NCBI RefSeq assembly: GCF_040654855.1
Contig: NZ_JBFAIU010000006.1
Span: 1-64,000, forward strand
DNA length: 64,000 nt
DNA from: Asanoa sp040654855
GTDB lineage: Bacteria > Actinomycetota > Actinomycetes > Mycobacteriales > Micromonosporaceae
Direction: 5' to 3'
The translations under genes were made by a program, and so were the position numbers. Within the stretch, counting starts at the first letter, position 1; each line of letters begins with the position of its first letter. Below the pieces are notes generated by a model that saw only the letters and a list, made by a program, of their open reading frames with translations, made no database searches and was not told the DNA's origin. This document shows positions 24,459-33,771 of this stretch, piece after piece.

Positions 24459-24492
24459 ATCCGCGCGGGAAGGAAAAGAGTGCGGCGCGGAT
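24459..24492 (+). terminator. Hairpin after the acyl-CoA dehydrogenase gene
   Basis: ATCCGCGC (24459-24466) pairs with GCGCGGAT (24485-24492) across an 18-nt A-rich loop. No U-run follows. It is a plausible but weak terminator separating this operon from the MMPL gene. Confidence 0.45.
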
Positions 24493-24584
24493 ATCTGACG
24501 TGAAGGACGGCCGAACGTCTGGTGGCGCCGGGCGGGGTCCAGGTGCTTGCATTCCCCGGTACGAATCCCGGGGAGGTCACACCA

Positions 24585-26768
24585 ATGTTCGCTGCGCTCG
24601 GTCGGGCGATGGTGCGGTGGCGGTGGTCGGTGCTGGCCGCCTGGCTGGTGCTCGTCATCGCGGGCGTCGCGTTCGGCGGCCAGGTGTTCGACCGGCTCAC
24701 CACCACCGACAACCTGCGGCCCGATGCCGAGTCGCAGCGGGCCGACCGGCGCGTCCAGGAGCTCAAGCCCGAGGGTGAGAAGGTCGTCGCCGTCATCCGG
24801 GACCGCGACATCTACGACCCGCCGCTCGTCGAGAACGTGCAGAAGATCGCCAACGAGATCCGTGGGATCGACGGCGTCAAGGCCGTCGAGGACCTCTACA
24901 GCGCGCCCGGCGGGCGGATCGGGGCCGACAACCGCAGCTCCCTCGTCGAGGTCGAGCTGCGGCCCGGGCTGCCCGACGCCCAGCGCGAACAGGCCGAGGA
25001 CCTCGTCGCCGCGGCGTTGCACCGCATCGACGCGCCCCAGGTGCTCGTCGGTGGCGAGAAACTGGCCGAGCGGGAGTTCGCCGACCAGGCCATCAAGGAC
25101 GCCGCGATCGGCGAGAGCATCGCGCTCGGCGTACTCCTCCTCGTGCTCGTCGTCATCCTCGGTGGGTTCGTCGCCGGCCTCATCCCGCTCGTCGCCGCGC
25201 TCGCGTCCGTCGCCGCGACCCTGCTGGGGCTCCTGCTGCTCACCGCGCTCGGCGACGTCGGCGAGTTCACGGTCAACGTGGTCACCCTGCTCGGCATCGG
25301 CCTCGCCGTCGACTACGCCCTGCTGCTGATCGCCCGCTTCCGGGAGGAGCGCGCGGCCGACGGCGATGCCCGCCTCGACGAACTGCTCGCCCGGACCACG
25401 ACGACCGCCGGGCGGACCGTGCTGATCTCCGGGCTCGCCGTCGCCGCGGCCATGCTCGGGCTGTTCGCGTTCGCCGAGCCCCTGCTCGCCAGCATGGCGC
25501 TGGGCGGCGCGGTCGTCGTCGTGCTCGCCACCGCGGCCGGGCTCACCGCCGTCCCGGCACTGATCGCCGTGGCTCACCGACGGATCGGCGAACACGGGAT
25601 CAGACTCCTGCCGCGGGCCAGGACGGCCCTGTTGCCCAGGCTCGCGCAAACCGCCCAACGCAAGCCCGGCCCGGTCGCCCTCGCCGTCTCCGTCGGCCTG
25701 GTCGTCCTCTCGCTGCCGTTCGTCCTCGGCGCCAACCTGGCCAACTCCGACGCCCGGGCGCTGCCCGCCAGCGCGGAGGCCCGCCAGCTCTACGAGACGG
25801 TCCAGCGCGACTTCAACGTCGGCCGCGCCGAGCCCGTCGTCGTCGTGGTCGACGCCGACCCCGCCACCGCCGCCGTCCGTGACCTGCTCAACCAGCTCAA
25901 CACCATGCCGGGCGTCGTGCTGATGCAGCCGCGGCCCGACATCACCGGGCAGGCGGCGGTCATCGACGTCACGCCCACCGGCGCGACCGGCGACGAGACC
26001 TCGCGCGATCTGGTGCGCCGGATCCGCGCCCTCAACACCCCGGTCCCGCTGCTGGTCGGCGGTCCCGCCGCCGAGCGGGTCGACTACCAGGCCTCGGTCG
26101 CGAGCCGGCTGCCGATCGCGGTGCTCGTGCTCTTCCTGGCCACCGCGATCCTGCTCTTCATCCTCACCGGCTCGCTGGTCATTCCGGTCAAGGCCCTGCT
26201 CATGAACGCACTCACCCTGCTCGGCACCCTCGGCGTGCTGGTCGTGGTCTTCCAGTGGGGCGTCGGCGACGTGCTGCTCGGCTTCGACTCCTGGGGTGCC
26301 GTCGACGTGACGACGCCGGTGCTGCTCTTCGTGTTCATCTTCGGGCTCTCGATGGACTACGAGGTCTTCCTGCTGGCCAGGATCAAAGAGGAATGGGACC
26401 GCCGGGTACGCCGCCGCCGGCACGGTGACGACGCGGCCGCGAGTGACCGCGCGGTGCTCGCCGGCATCACGAAGACCGGCCCGGTGGTCACCACGGCCGC
26501 ACTCGCCATCTCGGTCGTCTTCCTCGGCTTCCTGATCGGCGGCCTCACCGCGGTCAAGGAGATCGGCTTCGGCATGGTGGTCGCGATCGTCCTCGACGTG
26601 ACCGTCGTCCGCGGCCTCCTGCTGCCGGCGCTGATGAGCCTGCTCGGCGAGTGGAACTGGTGGGCTCCCGCCCCACTGCGTCGGCTGCACCAGCGCTGGT
26701 TCGCCACCGCCAGCGGGGCTCCGGTCAAGGCGACCGCGGCCGTACCGACGGAAACGATTTCGACCTAA
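24585..26768 (+). CDS. MMPL/RND family transporter
   Basis: 727 residues with two repeated halves: one membrane helix (W-S-V-L-A-A-W-L-V-L-V-I-A-G-V-A-F), a large outer loop, then a five-helix bundle, repeated after residue 360. MMPL marks include G-I-G-L-A-V-D-Y-A-L-L-L in half 1 and F-G-L-S-M-D-Y-E-V-F-L-L-A in half 2, each holding the proton-relay Asp-Tyr pair. Such proteins export lipids or small molecules by proton flux. ATG at 24585 is preceded by GGGAGG; upstream in-frame codons lack a ribosome site. It stands alone with no lipid-biosynthesis neighbours. Confidence 0.92.
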   Translation: MFAALGRAMVRWRWSVLAAWLVLVIAGVAFGGQVFDRLTTTDNLRPDAESQRADRRVQELKPEGEKVVAVIRDRDIYDPPLVENVQKIANEIRGIDGVKAVEDLYSAPGGRIGADNRSSLVEVELRPGLPDAQREQAEDLVAAALHRIDAPQVLVGGEKLAEREFADQAIKDAAIGESIALGVLLLVLVVILGGFVAGLIPLVAALASVAATLLGLLLLTALGDVGEFTVNVVTLLGIGLAVDYALLLIARFREERAADGDARLDELLARTTTTAGRTVLISGLAVAAAMLGLFAFAEPLLASMALGGAVVVVLATAAGLTAVPALIAVAHRRIGEHGIRLLPRARTALLPRLAQTAQRKPGPVALAVSVGLVVLSLPFVLGANLANSDARALPASAEARQLYETVQRDFNVGRAEPVVVVVDADPATAAVRDLLNQLNTMPGVVLMQPRPDITGQAAVIDVTPTGATGDETSRDLVRRIRALNTPVPLLVGGPAAERVDYQASVASRLPIAVLVLFLATAILLFILTGSLVIPVKALLMNALTLLGTLGVLVVVFQWGVGDVLLGFDSWGAVDVTTPVLLFVFIFGLSMDYEVFLLARIKEEWDRRVRRRRHGDDAAASDRAVLAGITKTGPVVTTAALAISVVFLGFLIGGLTAVKEIGFGMVVAIVLDVTVVRGLLLPALMSLLGEWNWWAPAPLRRLHQRWFATASGAPVKATAAVPTETIST

Positions 26769-26865
26769 CAAACATTCAGGCGTCTGTCGGGAATCCGGCG
26801 TTCACCGGTCAGTGACGCGACGTTGAGGTCCCGGTCGGGCCCGACGCTGCGTAATCTTCGTGGCC

Positions 26866-29400
26866 ATGACCGCGGATCACGGCGCTGACCAGGGTTTCGA
26901 CGCCCTGCTCAAAGCCCACCGCCGGGAGGCCGGGCTGACCCAGCACGAGCTGGCGACCCGGGCCGGTGTGGGCGTCCGGACGGTTCGTGACCTCGAGCGC
27001 GGCCGGGCGTCCCGGCCGCAGCGCACCACTGTCGACCTGCTGGCCGACGCATTGCACCTGGCCGGCGCCGCCCGTGCCGAGTTCGCCGCGGTCGCCCGCG
27101 GCATCACCGCACCCGCCGCCACCGACGAGCGGCCGGCGGTGCCCGCGTTCACCCCGCTGACACCGGCCTCGGTGGCCGCGAGCCGCGGCCGCGGCCTCCC
27201 ACCGCCCGGTCCGCTGGTCGGCCGCGACCTCGACGTGGCCGAGGTGGCGTTGACCCTGCTCCGCGGCGACGGGCTGGTCAGCCTCGTCGGGCTCGCCGGC
27301 GTCGGCAAGACCAGCGTCGCGCTCGCCGTCATCGAGCGGGTCAAGGAGCGCCACCCGGCCGGCGTGGCCGGCATCGTGATCACCGAAGGCTCGACCGAGA
27401 GCGACGTGCTCACCGCCGCCGCGACCGTGCTGGGCGTGGCCCGCTCCGACGAGCTGGCCGGCCGGCTCTCCGGCGCACCGAGCCTGCTGCTGGTCGACGC
27501 CGTCGAGCGGGCGCCGGGCGCGGTCGCCGAGGCGCTGCACCGGCTGGTCAGCGTCGCGCCGTCACTGCGCATCCTGGCCACCGGCCGCCACCCGGTCGGG
27601 CTGCCCGGCGAGCGCGTCTGGCCGGTCGTGCCGCTCGAGGTGCCGCCGCACGACGACCTCGACCTGTCCTCGGTGTCGAAGTTCCCCGCGGTCGCGCTGT
27701 TCCTCGACCGCCTGCGCCGGGTCCGCCGCGACCCGCTCGAGCCCGGCGAGGTGGGGGCGCTGGTCCGGCTCGTGCGCCGGCTTGGGGGCCTGCCGCTGGC
27801 CATCGAGCTGGCCGCCGCCCGCGGCCGCGTCCTCGACATGAACCAGATCCTCGACCGCTACGGCCACCGCCTCCTCGACCTGGCCGGCCCGGAGACCACA
27901 CCCGGCAGCGCACCGGACACGGTGACCCTGCGCGACGCGGTCGCGGCGAGCTACCGGCTGCTCGATCCCGACGAGCAGGTGGCCGTGCGCCGGCTCTCGC
28001 CGTTCCGCAACCGCTGGTCCGTCGAGCTGGGCGAGGCGATGCTGGCCGACACCGCCACGCCGGGCGGCGCCCTGGACGGCGACCCCGTCCCGCTGCTCGA
28101 CCGGCTCGTCGCGCTCGGCCTGCTCGGCATGCGCGGCTCCGGCTCCATGCGGTTCCGGCTGCTCGACGTCGTCCGCGACTACGCGGAGGAGCAGGCCGCG
28201 GCCGAGGGTGAGCTGGCCGCGATCCGGCGCCGGCACGCGCTGGTGATGGCCCGCTTCGCCGCCCGGGTCGCGCCGGACCTGGCGGGCGGCACCCTGCCCG
28301 GCGCGGTCGCCCGGCTCGACGAGGTGAGCAGCGACCTGTGGGGCGCGCTCGCGTACTCGGCGATCGACGACCCGCACACGGCGCTGCTGCTGGCCGCCAA
28401 CCTGCCGCGCTGGTGGCGGTTCCGAGGCCGCGACGCGGCGGGCCGGCAGTGGCTGCGCCGGCTGCTTGACGATCCGCGCAGTGCCGACGCCGACCCGGTG
28501 CTGCGGGCGTGGGCCCAGCTCGGCGTGGCCCAGCTCGCCGCCGAGCACAGCGCCGCGTCGACCGAGCTGCCCGCCGCGGAGGCGGCCCTGGCGACCTTCC
28601 GGGAGCAGGGCGACGTCACCGGCGAGCTGGCCGCCCGCAACCAGCTGTCGGGACTGTGGATGTCGACCGGCGGCTACGACGAGGCCCGCCGGCACGGTGC
28701 CGCGGCGCTGTCGCTGGCGACCCGCACCGGGCGCACCCGGGACATGGCGGTGGCGCAGAGCAACCTCGCCTGGCACGAGATCCGGGCCGGCGACCTGGCC
28801 GCCGCCCGGCGACGGATGGCCGCTGTCGACCGGCTCGCGGCACAGTGCGGCGAGGACCGGCTGCGCGCGCTGGCGCTGGCCAACGTGGCCGAGGTCAACC
28901 GGCTCGACGGCCGCTACGAGGACGCGGTCAAGATGGGTCGCCGCGCGATCACGCCGCTGGAGCGGCTGGGCGACCCGGGCCACCGGGCGCGGGTGCTCGG
29001 CACGATCGGCCTCGCGCTGGCCCTGGCCGACCGGTCCGACGAGGCACTCCGGGTGCTGGCCCAGCTGCGCTCGCTGGCGGCGGGCGCCGACCCGGGCGTC
29101 GGTGAGGCGCCGGTCAACGACGTGCAGGGGCCGAGCGCGATGATCGAGGCGACGCTGGCGTTCCGGCGCGGCGACCGCGTGCTGGCCGCGGAGTGGTTCG
29201 GTGTCGCGGTGCAGTCCTACGCCGGCGGGCGGGACCTGCGGGACGTGGCCGAGGCGCTGGTGGGACTGGCGTCGGCGACGGACGACCCGGTCAACCGCGC
29301 GGCGGTGATCGAGCGGCTCGACGCGGTGTGCAAGGAAGGCGGGATCACGCTGCTGCCGTCAGAGCGGGCCAGGGCTGAACATGAAGACAGCCGGCGCTGA
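26866..29400 (+). CDS. XRE-type regulator with NB-ARC ATPase and TPR repeats
   Basis: 844 residues. Residues 8-65 form an XRE helix-turn-helix (L-T-Q-H-E-L-A-T-R-A-G-V, R-T-V-R-D-L-E-R-G). Residues about 115-370 are a STAND/NB-ARC ATPase with Walker A G-L-A-G-V-G-K-T-S and the G-G-L-P-L-A-I-E-L-A-A-A-R motif. The remainder is helical with TPR-like repeats. These are signal-integrating regulators related to AfsR/SARP-type proteins but with an XRE instead of a SARP domain. ATG at 26866 follows TAATCT (26852-26857) by 8 nt; a GTG at 26860 is too close. Target genes are unknown. Confidence 0.88.
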   Translation: MTADHGADQGFDALLKAHRREAGLTQHELATRAGVGVRTVRDLERGRASRPQRTTVDLLADALHLAGAARAEFAAVARGITAPAATDERPAVPAFTPLTPASVAASRGRGLPPPGPLVGRDLDVAEVALTLLRGDGLVSLVGLAGVGKTSVALAVIERVKERHPAGVAGIVITEGSTESDVLTAAATVLGVARSDELAGRLSGAPSLLLVDAVERAPGAVAEALHRLVSVAPSLRILATGRHPVGLPGERVWPVVPLEVPPHDDLDLSSVSKFPAVALFLDRLRRVRRDPLEPGEVGALVRLVRRLGGLPLAIELAAARGRVLDMNQILDRYGHRLLDLAGPETTPGSAPDTVTLRDAVAASYRLLDPDEQVAVRRLSPFRNRWSVELGEAMLADTATPGGALDGDPVPLLDRLVALGLLGMRGSGSMRFRLLDVVRDYAEEQAAAEGELAAIRRRHALVMARFAARVAPDLAGGTLPGAVARLDEVSSDLWGALAYSAIDDPHTALLLAANLPRWWRFRGRDAAGRQWLRRLLDDPRSADADPVLRAWAQLGVAQLAAEHSAASTELPAAEAALATFREQGDVTGELAARNQLSGLWMSTGGYDEARRHGAAALSLATRTGRTRDMAVAQSNLAWHEIRAGDLAAARRRMAAVDRLAAQCGEDRLRALALANVAEVNRLDGRYEDAVKMGRRAITPLERLGDPGHRARVLGTIGLALALADRSDEALRVLAQLRSLAAGADPGVGEAPVNDVQGPSAMIEATLAFRRGDRVLAAEWFGVAVQSYAGGRDLRDVAEALVGLASATDDPVNRAAVIERLDAVCKEGGITLLPSERARAEHEDSRR

Positions 29401-29430
29401 CCGCCCTCCCAAACCAGTCAGCACCGGCTG
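29388..29430 (+). terminator. Terminator-like hairpin over the regulator stop codon
   Basis: CAGCCGGCGCTGAC (29388-29401) pairs with GTCAGCACCGGCTG (29417-29430) with one G-U-type mismatch and a 15-nt loop. The stem includes the stop codon. The following 220 nt up to the marR stop hold no clear gene. Confidence 0.6.
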
Positions 29431-29653
29431 CCTTCCACCCCCGCTCGACGCGGACCAGCCCGCCCCCCGACGGACCTTCGGTAAATGTCCGCGTCGCGCC
29501 CCCGTGGCGCTTTCGCTTTCTTCCCCCGTGGATCGTTGCTCATGAGTACCGTATCGGGGGTCGCGCGCTGGGCGTACCAAATGTGGCTTTTGGCGAGGAG
29601 CGCAGACGGTTCTGCCGGTCTTTCTGCCGGTGCCACCGTCGTGGGCGAAGTGG

Positions 29654-30163
29654 TCAGGCGCTGACGGGCTCGGCGTCCGGGTCGACATCCGCGTCCCCGT
29701 CCGCGCCGGCGGTGGCGCAGGGGTTGACCGCGTCCCGGATCCGCCGCAGGTAGTCGAGGAACTGCTCCAGCTCGGCCGGGGCCAGCTGGCCGGTGAACCA
29801 CTGCTCGATCAGCTCGAGGTGGCCCGGCAGCGTCTCGGTGAGCCTGGTCACGCCGGCACTGGTGACGCCCGCGTAGGAGCTGCGCCGGTCCGTCGGGCAG
29901 GCCCGGCGCCGGAGCAGGCCGTCGCGCTCCATCCGGTCGACGACCCGAGTGACGCCGCTGGTCGACAGGGACGTCTGGGCCGCGAGGTCGGTCATCCGCA
30001 ACTCGTGCCCCGGTGAGCGGACGAGTCGCATCAGCACCTCGAACTCGACCGCGGAAAGCTTGTGCCCAGCCAACTGCGCGGCGAAGCGCGCCGAGAGTCC
30101 GGTGAACGTCTCGGCGAGCAACCCGACAGCGGTGATCCGTTGATCTTCGTGCAGCTCAGCCAC
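29654..30163 (-). CDS. MarR family transcriptional regulator
   Basis: 169 residues from GTG at 30163. Winged helix: L-S-A-V-E-F-E-V-L-M-R-L, then M-T-D-L-A-A-Q-T-S-L-S-T-S-G-V-T-R-V-V-D-R-M-E recognition helix and a wing D-R-R-S-S-Y-A. The C-terminal tail is Asp/Ala-rich. GTG at 30163 follows TACACT (minus strand; 30171-30176) by 7 nt, a leaderless layout; a GTG at 30190 upstream lacks this. It is divergent from yceI-like gene with a MarR-type inverted repeat between, so it probably represses that gene and itself. Confidence 0.88.
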   Translation of the reverse strand: MAELHEDQRITAVGLLAETFTGLSARFAAQLAGHKLSAVEFEVLMRLVRSPGHELRMTDLAAQTSLSTSGVTRVVDRMERDGLLRRRACPTDRRSSYAGVTSAGVTRLTETLPGHLELIEQWFTGQLAPAELEQFLDYLRRIRDAVNPCATAGADGDADVDPDAEPVSA

Positions 30164-30183
30164 GAGATCGAGTGTAGCAGTCC

Positions 30184-30226
30184 TTGACACGCGGAATATT
30201 GCTGGAGATATAGTTGCTTACGCAAC
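30184..30226 (+). promoter_or_regulatory. YceI promoter with overlapping MarR-type operator
   Basis: TTGACA (30184-30189) and GATATA/TATAGT (from 30207) make a good -35/-10 pair. Immediately at the start region GTTGC-TTAC-GCAAC (30213-30226) is an inverted repeat with 12 of 14 positions symmetric, the size and form of MarR/OhrR-class operators. Repression by the divergent MarR is inferred. Confidence 0.7.
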
Positions 30227-30269
30227 CGAGTACGGAAAACCGTCCACCCTCCCAAAGGAGCTAGCTCCA

Positions 30270-30854
30270 ATGACCGACACCGCCACCAACAACACCCGGG
30301 TCTGGAACGGCCTGACCATCCCGACCGCCGGCACCTACGAGATGGACCCGGCGCACAAGCTGGTCGGTTTCGTCGCTCGGCACATGATGGTCGCGAAGGT
30401 CCGTGGTCACTTCGAGGAAGCGACGGCCACCATCACGGTTGGCGAGAACCCGCTCGAGTCCTCCGTCACCGCGAGCATCAAGGCCGCCAGCATCACCACC
30501 GGCGTCGCGGACCGCGACAACCACCTCCGCAGCCCCGACTTCCTCAAGACCGAGGAGTTTCCGACCATCGAGTTCCAGAGCCTCGGTGGCGTGAAGGAGG
30601 TCAACGGCAACGAGTTCGTGCTGCCGGGCGAGCTGACCATCCGCGGCGTGACCCGCAAGGTCGACCTGAAGGTCGAGTTCGAGGGTGCCGGCCGCAACCC
30701 GTACGGCATGGACATCTTCGGTTTCTCGGCGAGCACCGAGATCGACCGCGAGGAGTTCGGCCTGACCTGGAACGTCAACCTGGAGACGGGTGGCGTGCTG
30801 GTCGGCAAGAAGGTCCGCATCGAGCTCGAGGGCGAGGCCGTCCGCCAGGCGTGA
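30270..30854 (+). CDS. YceI family protein
   Basis: 194 residues in the lipocalin-like YceI fold: Y-E-M-D-P-A-H-K-L-V-G-F-V-A-R-H at the start, D-N-H-L-R-S-P-D-F-L in the middle and G-E-L-T-I-R-G-V-T-R later, all family hallmarks. YceI proteins bind polyisoprenoid or other long amphipathic ligands. This copy has no signal peptide and is cytoplasmic, as in many actinomycetes, where a marR gene is often adjacent. ATG at 30270 has AAAGGAG 9-15 nt upstream. Confidence 0.93.
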   Translation: MTDTATNNTRVWNGLTIPTAGTYEMDPAHKLVGFVARHMMVAKVRGHFEEATATITVGENPLESSVTASIKAASITTGVADRDNHLRSPDFLKTEEFPTIEFQSLGGVKEVNGNEFVLPGELTIRGVTRKVDLKVEFEGAGRNPYGMDIFGFSASTEIDREEFGLTWNVNLETGGVLVGKKVRIELEGEAVRQA

Positions 30855-30878
30855 CGCGTTAGCTGAACCACATTCACA

Positions 30879-30913
30879 AAGGCCCCGGCGCTGATCACAG
30901 GCGCCGGGGCCTT
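30879..30913 (+). terminator. Strong terminator after the YceI gene
   Basis: AAGGCCCCGGCGC pairs perfectly with GCGCCGGGGCCTT, a 13-bp stem with a 9-nt loop, 25 nt after the stop. Confidence 0.85.
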
Positions 30914-31053
30914 GGCGTATCGTGAACTGAACGCTTTGATCCGCTTACAAAGGGTGATAAGTATCTGTTTTGTCCCTGGCCGAGCGCTCTCGGCCCTCCT
31001 ACCGTGAAGGGTCCAGTCGCCAGTCAAACGGGGCCGTGCGCCGGGGAGGGCAC

Positions 31054-32532
31054 ATGGGCAAGGATGTGTCGCCGGTTCCTTTCTCTCGCGAGGACCGCGT
31101 CCGGTATCGGCAGAAAGTTAGGCGGTGTCTCGATGTCTTCGCGCTGATGCTCGACGACTTCGAGTTCGACGCCGAACGGCCGACGACGGGTCTGGAGATC
31201 GAGCTCAACCTGGTCGACAAAGACGCCGAGCCAGCCATGCGCAACGCGGAGATCCTCGCCAACCTGGCGGATCCGACGTTCCAGACCGAGCTCGGACAGT
31301 TCAATTTGGAGTTGAACGCCCGGCCGCGACTGATCGAGGGCGACGGTTTCGCCGACTACCAGCACGACATCCAGGCGAGCATCGGACGCGCGGAGGACCG
31401 GGCCAACAAGGCCGACGCGACCATCGTGCTGATCGGGATCCTGCCCACGCTCACACCGCGCCACCTGGTGCTCGGCAACCTGTCCAGCAACGAGCGCTAC
31501 TGGGCGCTCAACGAGCAGATCGTCGCGGCCCGCGGTGAGGACATCGGGCTCGACATCCGTGGTGTCGAACGGTTACAGACGTTCACGGACTCCATCGCGC
31601 CGGAGTCGGCGTGCACCAGCGTGCAGTTCCACCTGCAGGTCGCGCCGGACACGTTCGCCGACTACTGGAACGCCGCGCAGTCGATCGCCGGCATCCAGGT
31701 CGGGATCGGGGCCAATTCCCCTTATCTCTACGGGAAGCAGCTCTGGGCGGAGACCCGGATCGCGCTGTTCGAGCAGGCCACCGACACGCGTCCGGACGAG
31801 CTGAAATCACAGGGTGTACGCCCGCGGGTGTGGTTCGGTGAGCGGTGGATCACGTCCATCTTCGACCTGTTCGAGGAGAACGTGCGCTACTTTCCACCGT
31901 TGCTGCCGATCACCGACGACGAGGACCCGGTCGAGGTGCTCCACAACGGCGGTGTGCCCCGGCTCGGCGAGCTGCGGCTACACAACGGCACCGTCTATCG
32001 CTGGAACCGCCCCGTCTACGACATCACCAACGGTCGCCCGCACCTGCGGGTGGAGAACCGCGTGCTGCCGGCCGGCCCGACCGTGGTCGACATGCTGGCC
32101 AACGCGGCGTTCTACTTCGGACTCGTCCGCGACCTGGCCGAGGCCGACCGTCCGATTTGGAGCCAACTGCCGTTCACTAAGGCCGAGGAGAACTTCCACG
32201 CGGCGGCCCGGCGTGGCCTCGACGCCCGGGTCTACTGGCCGCGGCACGGCGAGGTCCGCATCGCCGACCTCGTGCCGGACGTGCTCCTGCCGCGGGCGGC
32301 GGCCGGGCTCGACCGGTTCGGCGTGGCCCCGCACTACCGTGACCAGCTGCTGACCGTCATCGCGGAGCGGTGTCGCACCGGGCAGAACGGCGCGGCCTGG
32401 CAGACGGCGATGGTCCGCGCGGCCGAACGCAAGCGCGGTCTCGACCGCACGACGGCCCTGCACCACATGCTCACCCGCTACGGTGAGCTACAGCGCACCA
32501 ACGATCCGGTGCACACCTGGCCGATCGACTAG
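31054..32532 (+). CDS. Glutamate-cysteine ligase family (GCS2-like) protein
   Basis: 492 residues from ATG at 31054 with GGGGAGGG just upstream. G-L-E-I-E-L-N-L-V-D near residue 47 is the Glu-binding/metal motif of the carboxylate-amine ligase superfamily; E-L-G-Q-F-N-L-E-L-N follows, and V-Q-F-H-L-Q-V-A and V-E-N-R-V-L-P-A complete the active-site strands. The family joins an amino acid to glutamate's gamma-carboxyl. Actinomycetes use mycothiol rather than glutathione, so the product may be another gamma-glutamyl compound. It contains one TTA codon. Its stop overlaps the convergent membrane gene in CTAG. Confidence 0.82.
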   Translation: MGKDVSPVPFSREDRVRYRQKVRRCLDVFALMLDDFEFDAERPTTGLEIELNLVDKDAEPAMRNAEILANLADPTFQTELGQFNLELNARPRLIEGDGFADYQHDIQASIGRAEDRANKADATIVLIGILPTLTPRHLVLGNLSSNERYWALNEQIVAARGEDIGLDIRGVERLQTFTDSIAPESACTSVQFHLQVAPDTFADYWNAAQSIAGIQVGIGANSPYLYGKQLWAETRIALFEQATDTRPDELKSQGVRPRVWFGERWITSIFDLFEENVRYFPPLLPITDDEDPVEVLHNGGVPRLGELRLHNGTVYRWNRPVYDITNGRPHLRVENRVLPAGPTVVDMLANAAFYFGLVRDLAEADRPIWSQLPFTKAEENFHAAARRGLDARVYWPRHGEVRIADLVPDVLLPRAAAGLDRFGVAPHYRDQLLTVIAERCRTGQNGAAWQTAMVRAAERKRGLDRTTALHHMLTRYGELQRTNDPVHTWPID

Positions 32533-33641
32533 CTGGTCGTTTCCTCTTCGTTGCGGCGCCCGAAGCGGCGCTTGCGTTCCGGCTTCGGCGCCGGGGTCTC
32601 GCCCGGCGCGGTGCCCTCCGGCCACAGTGGAGTGGCGACGGGGGTGCGCGCCAGGTCGTCCTCGTCGCTTGCCGCCGCGTGGGTTTTGTAGCTGGGCTCG
32701 CCCGGGCTGTCGTCGGCGGCGCTGTCGCGTTGGGCCGGCACCGTGACCCCGGTGCGGTCGGCCCGCTGCGCGAGGGTGGTGACCAGCACCGAACCGGCCA
32801 GGCCCGCCAGCACCGCGTACGGCGCCAGCAGGTGTGCCGACATCTGTTCCGGCCGGATGCCGGCCAGCCTTGGTGCCGCCAGGAAGTAGGCCGCCGCCAC
32901 GACCAGCGGGCCCGCGATGCCGGAAACGGCCGCGCCGACGCGGTGGAACGGGTCGCGCGCCGGGCCTCGGGCGACCAGCGCGCCGATCACGAACGCGGCG
33001 CCCAGTGCGAGCGCCGCACCGGGCCAGTAGAGGTAGTCGCGGAACCAGAAGGCCTCGCTGCCGCTGGTGATCTGCCAGACGCCGAGTTGGGCCGGCGGCT
33101 GGTCGCCGCCCGAGACCACCCCCTCGATCACCGAGACCACCGCCAGCAGCCAGAGCCAGCCGACCGTCGCGATGACGTTGCGGGCGGCCGCGCGCGACGA
33201 CAGCGACCAGAGCGCGAAGATGAGGCCGAGCAGGACACCGATCACCGCGTAGCCCGCGGCGATGGTCTGCGGCGAGAACGTGTCGGCGCGCACGGCGGCG
33301 CGGGCCGGCACGGCCACCAGCGCGACGGTGACCAGCGCACCGACCGCGGCGGCGACGACCAGCGACAGGCGACCGAGGAACGCGGCCGTGGGCGGCTCGC
33401 CCTCGGCATCGGCCTCCTCGGTGAGCCGGTGTGCACCGATCGCGCCAGCGACGGTCGAGGTCGCCGCGATCCACGCCGCCCAGGCGAGGCTCGCCGCCCA
33501 GGCTGCTTCGCCGACCCGGTCGGACGCCGGCAGCCAGGTGATGATGCCCAGGCCGTAGCCGAGGCCGAGCTGCGCGGCGCCGGCGCAGGCGGCAACGCCG
33601 ATCGCCGCGGCGATCGATCCTCCCCAGCCTCGTACGGCCAT
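32529..33641 (-). CDS. Polytopic membrane protein of unknown function
   Basis: 370 residues with about eight hydrophobic helices between residues 8 and 305 and a charged cytoplasmic tail ending in Lys/Arg-rich K-P-E-R-K-R-R-F-G-R-R. No transporter or enzyme motif is recognised. ATG at 33641 is chosen because TACGCT on the minus strand ends 7 nt before it. It is divergent from the PASTA-protein gene; the pair may act together at the envelope. Confidence 0.72.
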   Translation of the reverse strand: MAVRGWGGSIAAAIGVAACAGAAQLGLGYGLGIITWLPASDRVGEAAWAASLAWAAWIAATSTVAGAIGAHRLTEEADAEGEPPTAAFLGRLSLVVAAAVGALVTVALVAVPARAAVRADTFSPQTIAAGYAVIGVLLGLIFALWSLSSRAAARNVIATVGWLWLLAVVSVIEGVVSGGDQPPAQLGVWQITSGSEAFWFRDYLYWPGAALALGAAFVIGALVARGPARDPFHRVGAAVSGIAGPLVVAAAYFLAAPRLAGIRPEQMSAHLLAPYAVLAGLAGSVLVTTLAQRADRTGVTVPAQRDSAADDSPGEPSYKTHAAASDEDDLARTPVATPLWPEGTAPGETPAPKPERKRRFGRRNEEETTS

Positions 33642-33771
33642 GCGGGGCAGCGTAGCGTCCACCCGCATGGTGGGCGAGTCTTGGCTGGCCCCCGGGGCCA
33701 GCAGGAGGCGGGTTCGCACCCGGCAGGCTAGGGTCTGTGCCGGACAGGACCCGGCGGCGAAGGGATCGAGC

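Noticed and set aside
24585..29400. Biosynthetic gene cluster with MMPL exporter and pathway regulator
   Set aside because: No biosynthetic core enzymes lie nearby.
29418..29543. 41-codon basic open frame on the minus strand (starts M-S-N-D-P-R-G-K-K)
   Set aside because: Its stop lies in a terminator stem, it has no ribosome-binding site, and it resembles no known protein.
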